A stretch of 44,168 bases of DNA, from contig JACPAM010000027.1 in assembly GCA_016180805.1 (NCBI GenBank), positions 1-44,168 of the forward strand, given 5' to 3'. The notes under the pieces are model-generated. The model was not told the DNA's origin, made no database searches, and saw nothing but the letters and a program-made list of their open reading frames with translations. The position numbers and the translations under genes are program-made. Shown here one piece after another: positions 32,014-38,298 of the stretch (within the stretch, counting starts at the first letter, position 1; the number at the start of each line of letters is the position of its first letter). Source of the DNA: Deltaproteobacteria bacterium (GTDB lineage Bacteria; Desulfobacterota; Binatia; UBA9968).

Positions 32014-35000
32014 GATTCTTCTAAAGGGGTGACGGTGAGACGATCGCCGAAGAGCCCTTCGAGCGCCTCCCACACCACGCGACCGGAAGCGACCCTTAAG
32101 TGGGCGGGAAGTTCGATCACGGTCTCTCCCTGCTCCGCCGTCAGCAGATGAAGGTAGACGGGGCATGGCCCCGGGTGGGCGAGCAGGGTGCCGTGGAGCT
32201 GCCGCAGCTCTTCCGAGGTCACCTCGGTACCGCGAACGAAAAGATGGACCTCTTGACCGTTCTCCTCTGCTCTCGAATCCACTTCTGCCTTCCGGCTCGA
32301 ACGAGCCTCGCGCGCCGCCTGCGCGATAGGCGTCACCTCGTTCGCGATGATCTGCACCCTCTCTTCGCCCACCTCCAGTCTTCCGTGAACGAGAATGGGA
32401 TCATCGACCACGAGGGTCTCCATGCAGCGCCGATAGAGATCCGGCCACACAATCACCTCCACAAACCCGGTCCGATCCTCGAGCTGAAAGCTCGCGTAAC
32501 GCTCTCCTTTTTTAGTATTCCTCAATCGGAGCGCGGTGACAACACCGCCGACTTTCACCTCGCCGCTGGAAGCCTTCTCCTTCAGTGCGGCGACCGTGCC
32601 GCTGCACACCCGCCGGATCTCCCGCTCGTATTTGTCGAGGGGATGACCGGTGATGTAGAAGCCCAGGGACTCCTTCTCAAACCCCAGCAATTCCTGCGCC
32701 GACCACTCCTCCACTTGAGGATAGGTATCGACCGCCAGCGCCTCGCCGTTGCCGGCATCCCCCAGCGCATCGAAGATGCTGATCTGGTGGCTCTGACGGC
32801 CTTTCTGATACACTTGACCCACTTTCATAGCCTCGTCCAGAGCCGCCATCATGCGCGCGCGCGATACCCCCGTCGAATCGAAGGCGCCGCATTTGACGAG
32901 ACTTTCCACGACCCGCCGGTTGACGACGCTCAGGTCGATCCGCCGACAGAAATCGAAAATGGACTTGAAGCCGCCGTCGCGCTCGCGGCTTTCCAGGACG
33001 ACGTCGACCGCTTTCCCGCCGACGTTCTTGACCGCCGCCAGGCCAAAGCGAATTTTCTCGCTGACCACGGTGAAGTCGGCGCGGCTCTCGTTGATATCGG
33101 GCGGCAGCACCTCGATACCTCTTTCCCGGCACTCCGCCAGGTTCTTGATCACCTTATCCGTGTCACCCATCTCCGAGCTCAACAGCGCAGCCATGAACTC
33201 GACCGGATAGTGAGCCTTCAAATACGCGGTTTGGTAGGAGATCAACGCGTAGGCGGCCGAATGCGACTTGTTGAAGCCGTACCGGGCAAAGGTCTCCATC
33301 TGATCGAAGATCTCGCCCGCCCGTTTGGTATCAATCCGGTTTTTCACCGCCCCCTGGATGAACCGCTCCCGCTGGCTAGCCATCTCCATGGGATCCTTCT
33401 TCCCCATCGCCCGGCGCAAAATGTCGGCTTCGCCCATGCTGTAGCCCGCCAAGCGCTGGGCGATTTGCATCACCTGCTCCTGATAGACGATGACGCCGTG
33501 GGTGTCCTTGAGGATCGGCTCCAGGGCCGGGTCGAGATAGCGGATTTTTTGCCTTCCGTGCTTGCGCTTGATGTATTCCTCGGCCATCCCGCTGTCGAGC
33601 GGCCCGGGACGGTAGAGCGCCAGGATGGCCACGAGATCCTCGAAACCATGGGGCCGGATCTTGACCGTCATTTCCCGGATGCCCCCGCTTTCGAGCTGGA
33701 AGATGCCCGTGGTGTTGCCGGAGCCGAGCAGCCGATAGGTCTTCTTGTCGTCCAGCGCAAGCTCGTCCAACGCGATCGGGACTCCCCGGCTGGTTTGGAT
33801 GAGCTTGATGCAGTCGTGGATCAGCGTGAGCGTCTTTAGACCGAGAAAATCGAATTTGATGAGACCGATCTTCTCCACGCTTTCCATGTCGAACTGGGTG
33901 ACGATCCCGCCGTCCTTATCGAGGAAGAGCGGGAGGGAATCGATAAGCGGGAGATGGGATAAGACCACGCCGGCGGCGTGGGTGGAGGCGTGGCGCGTGA
34001 GTCCCTCCAGCCGCAGGGCGTGCTCGATCAGGGTTCGAACCCTGGGATCGCTTTTCATCAGCCCCTGCAGGCGCGGCTCCAGCTTGAGGGATTCGACCAA
34101 CGGATAGTCGAACCCTTGCTTGGGGGCGGGAACGAGCTTGGCAATGGTGTCGGTTTCGGCGAAAGAAAAACCCAGCGCCCGGCCGACATCTTTGATGGCG
34201 GCTTTGGCCTTCAGGGTTCCAAAGGTGGCGATCTGCGCGACTCTATCCGGCCCGTATTTTTCCTTTACATACTGGATGACCTGATCCCGACCCCGGATGC
34301 AGAAATCGACGTCGATGTCGGGCATCGAGCGCCGCTCGGGATTGAGAAAGCGCTCAAAGAGAAGGCCGTGACGGATCGGATCGAGATCGGTAATCTTGAG
34401 CGCATAGGCGACCAGGCTGCCGGCCGCGGAGCCGCGGCCCGGGCCGACGGGGATGCCGTGATCCTTGGCGTAGTTGATGAAATCGGCAACGATCAGGAAG
34501 TAGCCGGAGAACTGCATCCCTTTGATCACGCCCAGCTCGTAGTTCAGCCGCTCCTCGTAAACCCCGTACCACGGACTTACGTCCGTGGCCTTGGGGCGCT
34601 GCCCTTCGGGGTAGTTCGGAACATTCATCCCCGCACTCACATGCGGGGCGTTCTGTGGTACGGGGTAAACCCTCCTCGATTCGGCATTCTGCAATCCGCC
34701 ACCCGCATTCCCTTGCCTTTGCAGCCTCTCCTCCAATCCGCGCCGGGCCAGCTCGTCAAGATAGTCATCCAGGCTCTTCCCCTCGGGCGGGTCGAAGCGG
34801 GGAAAATGGTAGCGCCCGAATTCCAGCTCCAGATTGCACCGCCCGGCAATCTCCACCGTGCGCTCCACGGCCGCGGAACAATACGCAAATCCCTCGCGCA
34901 TTTGCTCGGCAGACTTGATGAAGAGTTCATCGGTGGCCATCCTGAGCCGATTCTCATCCTGAACGTTCTTGCCCGTTTGGACGCAGAGGAGAACATCGTG

Positions 35001-35663
35001 GGCCTCGGCGTCGCTGCGCTCGCGGTAATGGCAATCGTTGGTCGCGACCACCGGGATCGAGAGCTCCTTGCCCAGCTCGATGATCAACCGGTTGACCTTC
35101 TCCTGCTCCGGGATCTTGTTGTCCTGGATCTCGAGATAATAACGATCCGTGAAGATCGAGGCGTAGGACTGCGCCGCCGCCCGCGCCTTTTCCACCTGCC
35201 CGGCCGACAGCGCCGAGGCCACCTCGCCCTGCAGACAGGCGCTCAGCGCGATCAGCCCCTTGTTGTGCTCGGCGAGCAGCTCCTTATCGACTCTGGGCTT
35301 GTAATAAAAGCCCTCCATGTAGCCGAGGGTCACAAGCTTGCACAGGTTGCGGTACCCGTCCCGGTTCATCGCGAGCAGGATGAGGTGGTGGTTGTACTCC
35401 TTGTTTCCCTTGTCGACGCCCCTGCGCTCGAACCGGCTCGCCGGGGCGACATAAATCTCGCACCCGATGATCGGCTTGATGCCGTGGCGGACCGCGTCCG
35501 TGTAAAACGCAATCGCCCCGAATAGGTTGCCATGATCGGTCATGGCCACCGCCGGCTGCTTGAGATCCCTCACCCGCTCGAGCAGCGACTCGATCTTATT
35601 GGCGCCATCAAGAAGACTGTACTGGGTGTGACAGTGCAGGTGAACGAAACGGGAATGCTCCAT
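32010..35663 (-). CDS. dnaE: DNA polymerase III alpha subunit
   Basis: Replicative polymerase, 1217 residues. N-terminal PHP domain (FVHLHCHTQYSLLDGA, MTDHGNLFG), palm with PGRGSAAGSLVAYAL and the metal-binding PDIDVDFC, fingers with GNTTGIFQLES and YQEQVMQIA, helix-hairpin-helix region, and an OB fold near the C-terminus (VKVGGVVTALRLRNTKKGE...ASFQLEDRTG). Between GLEERLQRQ and YEERLNYEL there is an insertion of about 45 residues (about 323-369) encoded by palindromic DNA with no counterpart in ordinary DnaE. The frame is intact, so the protein is probably active. ATG at 35663. Confidence 0.96.
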   Translation of the reverse strand: MEHSRFVHLHCHTQYSLLDGANKIESLLERVRDLKQPAVAMTDHGNLFGAIAFYTDAVRHGIKPIIGCEIYVAPASRFERRGVDKGNKEYNHHLILLAMNRDGYRNLCKLVTLGYMEGFYYKPRVDKELLAEHNKGLIALSACLQGEVASALSAGQVEKARAAAQSYASIFTDRYYLEIQDNKIPEQEKVNRLIIELGKELSIPVVATNDCHYRERSDAEAHDVLLCVQTGKNVQDENRLRMATDELFIKSAEQMREGFAYCSAAVERTVEIAGRCNLELEFGRYHFPRFDPPEGKSLDDYLDELARRGLEERLQRQGNAGGGLQNAESRRVYPVPQNAPHVSAGMNVPNYPEGQRPKATDVSPWYGVYEERLNYELGVIKGMQFSGYFLIVADFINYAKDHGIPVGPGRGSAAGSLVAYALKITDLDPIRHGLLFERFLNPERRSMPDIDVDFCIRGRDQVIQYVKEKYGPDRVAQIATFGTLKAKAAIKDVGRALGFSFAETDTIAKLVPAPKQGFDYPLVESLKLEPRLQGLMKSDPRVRTLIEHALRLEGLTRHASTHAAGVVLSHLPLIDSLPLFLDKDGGIVTQFDMESVEKIGLIKFDFLGLKTLTLIHDCIKLIQTSRGVPIALDELALDDKKTYRLLGSGNTTGIFQLESGGIREMTVKIRPHGFEDLVAILALYRPGPLDSGMAEEYIKRKHGRQKIRYLDPALEPILKDTHGVIVYQEQVMQIAQRLAGYSMGEADILRRAMGKKDPMEMASQRERFIQGAVKNRIDTKRAGEIFDQMETFARYGFNKSHSAAYALISYQTAYLKAHYPVEFMAALLSSEMGDTDKVIKNLAECRERGIEVLPPDINESRADFTVVSEKIRFGLAAVKNVGGKAVDVVLESRERDGGFKSIFDFCRRIDLSVVNRRVVESLVKCGAFDSTGVSRARMMAALDEAMKVGQVYQKGRQSHQISIFDALGDAGNGEALAVDTYPQVEEWSAQELLGFEKESLGFYITGHPLDKYEREIRRVCSGTVAALKEKASSGEVKVGGVVTALRLRNTKKGERYASFQLEDRTGFVEVIVWPDLYRRCMETLVVDDPILVHGRLEVGEERVQIIANEVTPIAQAAREARSSRKAEVDSRAEENGQEVHLFVRGTEVTSEELRQLHGTLLAHPGPCPVYLHLLTAEQGETVIELPAHLRVASGRVVWEALEGLFGDRLTVTPLEES
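34562..34665. repeat. Multi-hairpin palindromic element inserted in frame in dnaE
   Basis: Terminal inverted repeats CCCCGTACCAC (34562-34572) and GTGGTACGGGG (34655-34665) enclose two more perfect hairpins: CCACGGAC/GTCCGTGG (34569-34588) and CCCCGCA/TGCGGGG (34629-34648), with a small GGGC-GCT-GCCC stem between. The whole can fold as a cloverleaf. It encodes about 35 residues (333-368) of DnaE. A further 50 bp to 34715 looks like intergenic-type filler. Confidence 0.85.
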
Positions 35664-35739
35664 GAAAGCTAATATACGACTAGCATAAATCCAATGCCGC
35701 TACAAATATTTTTTCTCGGCGGTTCTTGATGAGCGACCG

Positions 35740-36090
35740 TCAGTCCCGTACTTTCGGCACGACGAGGTGAAAGAGCTTCAAGGGCGCGGCGCCGGCTTGC
35801 CTGATGCCGGCCGTCTCGCGAGGTCCGAGATAGACCCCCGCACCTCTGGAAACCTCGTAGTCCTCGTTCTCGAGGGTAATGACCCCGTCGCCTTCCATCA
35901 GATAAATGAGCTGGTGCGCGTCCTGCAAGGACTCGGCATCGAAGCGCTCGCCCGCATCGAGCCAGCGCAGCATACCGACGACATTTTTTGCGCCGCAGAG
36001 ATCCCTATTGACTATTTCGGTGACCGTGCCCTGCGCTCCGGCCAGCTTCACCCGCGGGCATTGGAGAGTGTCGATATAGGTCGTAGCCAT
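35740..36090 (-). CDS. Cupin-domain protein
   Basis: 116 residues forming one cupin barrel. Motif 1 is degenerate (ERFDAESLQDAHQLIYLMEGDGVI) and motif 2 is GAGVYLGPRETAGIRQAG. Metal-ligand histidines are few: His in DAHQ and one near the end (LFHLVV). It lies 28 bp downstream of a second cupin gene. The substrate is unknown; a binding or small-molecule dioxygenase/isomerase role is possible. The open frame ends 76 bp before dnaE. Confidence 0.75.
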   Translation of the reverse strand: MATTYIDTLQCPRVKLAGAQGTVTEIVNRDLCGAKNVVGMLRWLDAGERFDAESLQDAHQLIYLMEGDGVITLENEDYEVSRGAGVYLGPRETAGIRQAGAAPLKLFHLVVPKVRD

Positions 36091-36118
36091 GCGTCAGGCT
36101 TTCCTTTTTCGGACGGGG

Positions 36119-36532
36119 TTAGCTTTGCACCCAGATCCTACCGTCCACCCGTTCCCACTTCAGATCATCATCGGTGCCGTCCAAGATGACCGTTTGGAAG
36201 CGGTTGGGCGCCTGGAATTCGAAATAGAACAAGGCTTGCGTTGCCCGCAGGCGATGTTGGTCTGCGGCGGGAATGAAAATGAGGTCTCCCGCCTTGACCT
36301 CTCTGACACCGTCCGGCGTTTCCACCGTCCCGGTGCCCTCAATGATAAAGTAGAAGTGCTCGCAGTTCTCATGCAGGTGGTAGGGAGACGCGGCGCCCTT
36401 CTTGTACCGCATGATGCCGGCCAGCATGTCATCCATTCCCGCCAGTTCCTTGTTGACGAAGAACACGCGCTCCCGGCCGGGCACGACCGACTTGAGCTTC
36501 GGCAGCTCGTCTTGATGGAAAATATAGGCCAT
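36119..36532 (-). CDS. Cupin-domain protein
   Basis: 137 residues. Motif 1 is complete, YHLHENCEHFYFIIEGTGTVE, with two HxH-type histidines and a glutamate that could bind a metal; motif 2 is GDLIFIPAADQHRL with a third histidine. It probably binds a metal, unlike the neighbour. The two genes are adjacent and in the same direction, so the proteins may act together. No pathway neighbours identify the substrate. Confidence 0.8.
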   Translation of the reverse strand: MAYIFHQDELPKLKSVVPGRERVFFVNKELAGMDDMLAGIMRYKKGAASPYHLHENCEHFYFIIEGTGTVETPDGVREVKAGDLIFIPAADQHRLRATQALFYFEFQAPNRFQTVILDGTDDDLKWERVDGRIWVQS

Positions 36533-36690
36533 AGCTCTTTCTCCCCGTGCCGGCGACTTGGCTCAAGTCTCGAAGGAAACATTATTCGATCCGGTGCGGC
36601 TGCGTCAACCTGAATTAGGGAATAGCTGGGCTGTCCTACCATTTCTTCTTGTCATTTTTTTTCTTTCGGAATTACCCGTTGTCTCAATTT

Positions 36691-36706
36691 GTGACTCGCG
36701 CGACAC
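36691..36706. promoter_or_regulatory. Possible activator site upstream of the sigma-54 promoter
   Basis: GTGACTCGCGCGACAC has partial dyad symmetry (ends GTG/CAC, centre CGCG). It lies about 95 to 110 bp upstream of the expected transcription start near 36800, a usual distance for enhancer-binding proteins. The symmetry is incomplete, so this is tentative. Confidence 0.3.
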
Positions 36707-36773
36707 GGAATTGTGCCTCTCGGATAGCAGGATTTTCTTTAAAAACAGCCAGTTAGACTGTTAGGCCGATCTT

Positions 36774-36790
36774 TGGCATAACCCTTGCTC
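36774..36790 (+). promoter_or_regulatory. Sigma-54 promoter of the sensor operon
   Basis: TTGGCATAACCCTTGCT has the -24 GG (36775-36776) and the -12 GC (36787-36788) exactly 10 bp apart, with good flanking matches to TGGCAC-N5-TTGC. Expected start near 36800, directly before the AGGGGGG ribosome-binding site of the next gene. Confidence 0.75.
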
Positions 36791-36816
36791 AAAGCGATTT
36801 CCAGGGGGGCTCCGTT

Positions 36817-37020
36817 ATGAACAAGACTCGAAATGAGCTTATGCTTCTAACTTCGGAAGAGGCAGCCGAGATTCTTCAGATCTCTAAAAGGACCCTTCTT
36901 AGAATGATCCAAAGAAAGGAAGTTCCGGCTTTTAAAGTTGGGGGCCAGTGGCGCATCCGGGAGAGCCGGCTCAGAAAATGGGTTGAACACAAAGAGAATG
37001 GAGATTCTCAACCAGAGTGA
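36817..37020 (+). CDS. Excisionase-family helix-turn-helix protein
   Basis: 67 residues. LLTSEEAAEILQISKRTLLRMIQRKEVPAFKVGGQWRI is the classic winged HTH_17 (MerR/excisionase-like) fold used by Xis proteins and by many small regulators. AGGGGGG lies seven bases before the ATG. It is the first gene behind the sigma-54 promoter and ends 38 bp before the binding-protein gene. No integrase is near, so it is more likely a regulator of this cluster than a phage excisionase. Confidence 0.88.
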   Translation: MNKTRNELMLLTSEEAAEILQISKRTLLRMIQRKEVPAFKVGGQWRIRESRLRKWVEHKENGDSQPE

Positions 37021-37057
37021 AAAGATGAGGCAACTTAAGGAAAGGGGAGTTCTTCAA

Positions 37058-38293
37058 ATGAAGGTTGAGATATTTAAATTTTTGGCAGAGAGAGAAATTT
37101 TCTCTTACGCGCGATTTCTGGGCCTGATAGGAGCGTTTCTTGGCCTAACTATAATGTCTGCGTGTAAGGCAGGTACGCCAACCGGGGCTCCTGTGAAGAT
37201 TGGGCTGATCGCGCCGCTCTCAGGTGGTTTGGCTGCCTCTGGTGAGGCCATCCAGCGGGGTATGCTCCTCGCAATGGAGGAGGTCAACCGTGAGGGCGGA
37301 GTCCTTGGCCGGCCTCTAGCCCTTGTGGCTCGCGACGTGCAGAATGATCAAGCAGCCGGCGTGGCAGCGCTTCGGGAGCTTGCTGGCAAGGACTCTATTG
37401 TCGCGGTCTTTGGTGGAATCTTCAGCCCGGTGATGCTCGCCCAGATCGACGCCATTCATGAGCTTCGGATTCCGCTCATCAATCCCTGGGGATCAGTAAC
37501 TGGAATCACCAAAAACGGTCGCAACCCCAACTACGCATTCCGCGTCTCAGTGAGCGATGAGTACGCCGATGAGTTCTTGGCTCGCTACGCCATAGAAATT
37601 ACCCGCGCCCGCCGCCCTGGCATTATCGCTGATACCACTGCTTGGGGTGATTCGAATGTCGCAGGGCTGAACGATTGGCTCTCGCGGCTAGGTGTGGCCC
37701 CAGCAGGTGTTGAGCGCTTTGATCAGGGCGACACCAACATGAGCCGCCAGGTTGATCGGCTGCGCAGGGCTGGAGCCGATTCCCTCTTGATGGTTGCGAA
37801 TGCCCCGGAAGGAGCAGCGATAGTTCGCGGGATGGTCACGCTCGGCTGGAAGGTCCCGGTTATTAGCCACTGGGGCATCAGCGGCGGCCGCTTCGTCGAG
37901 CTAGCCGGAGTAGACCACGCCGAGGGGGTATTCACTCTTCAGACTTACTCTTTTTTTGGGTCCCAGTCTTCTAGGGGCGAAGCGTTAACAAAGGCCTATC
38001 ACGCTCGCTTTGGAACCCGAAAGGCCGAGGAGATTCTGGCGCCTGTCGGTGTGGCGCATGGATACGACGGTGTTCATCTACTCGCCAGGGCGATAAGAAA
38101 AGCGCGAACCACTGACGGGCCGAAGGTGCGCGAGGCTCTGGAGCGACTGGAGCCTTACGACGGGCTACTCAAGCGGTATGCTCCACCCTTTACGCCTGAA
38201 CGCCACGACGCGTTAGTTGCGGCAGACTACATTATGGCAGTTTGGCAAGGTGGGAGATTAGTGCCTGCGCCGAAGTCGCGTCTCGGGAAATAA
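37058..38293 (+). CDS. Lipoprotein ABC-type substrate-binding protein (LivJ/amide-urea family)
   Basis: 411 residues. The N-terminal hydrophobic stretch ends at IMSAC (Cys36), a lipoprotein-type cleavage site. The mature part matches Peripla_BP_6: VKIGLIAPLSGGLAASGEAIQRGMLLA, then GVLGRPLALVARDVQND and VFGGIFSPVMLAQIDAIHELRIPLINPWGS. Such proteins bind branched-chain amino acids, amides or urea. The ATG at 37058 is chosen for its GGGGAG and signal peptide. No permease or ATPase gene is present, while a sensor kinase gene starts 5 bp downstream, so a role as a sensory receptor rather than a transporter is likely. Confidence 0.9.
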   Translation: MKVEIFKFLAEREIFSYARFLGLIGAFLGLTIMSACKAGTPTGAPVKIGLIAPLSGGLAASGEAIQRGMLLAMEEVNREGGVLGRPLALVARDVQNDQAAGVAALRELAGKDSIVAVFGGIFSPVMLAQIDAIHELRIPLINPWGSVTGITKNGRNPNYAFRVSVSDEYADEFLARYAIEITRARRPGIIADTTAWGDSNVAGLNDWLSRLGVAPAGVERFDQGDTNMSRQVDRLRRAGADSLLMVANAPEGAAIVRGMVTLGWKVPVISHWGISGGRFVELAGVDHAEGVFTLQTYSFFGSQSSRGEALTKAYHARFGTRKAEEILAPVGVAHGYDGVHLLARAIRKARTTDGPKVREALERLEPYDGLLKRYAPPFTPERHDALVAADYIMAVWQGGRLVPAPKSRLGK

Positions 38294-38298
38294 TCTGG

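Noticed and set aside
32100-35525. Long plus-strand open frames opposite dnaE (32100-33839 and 33978-35525)
   Set aside because: They are antisense shadows caused by high GC and codon bias of dnaE; their translations match no family and the minus-strand gene is unmistakable.
36817-37020. The HTH_17 protein as a phage excisionase marking a prophage or island
   Set aside because: No integrase, attachment repeat or phage gene lies nearby, and it sits directly behind a sigma-54 promoter in an operon with sensor genes.
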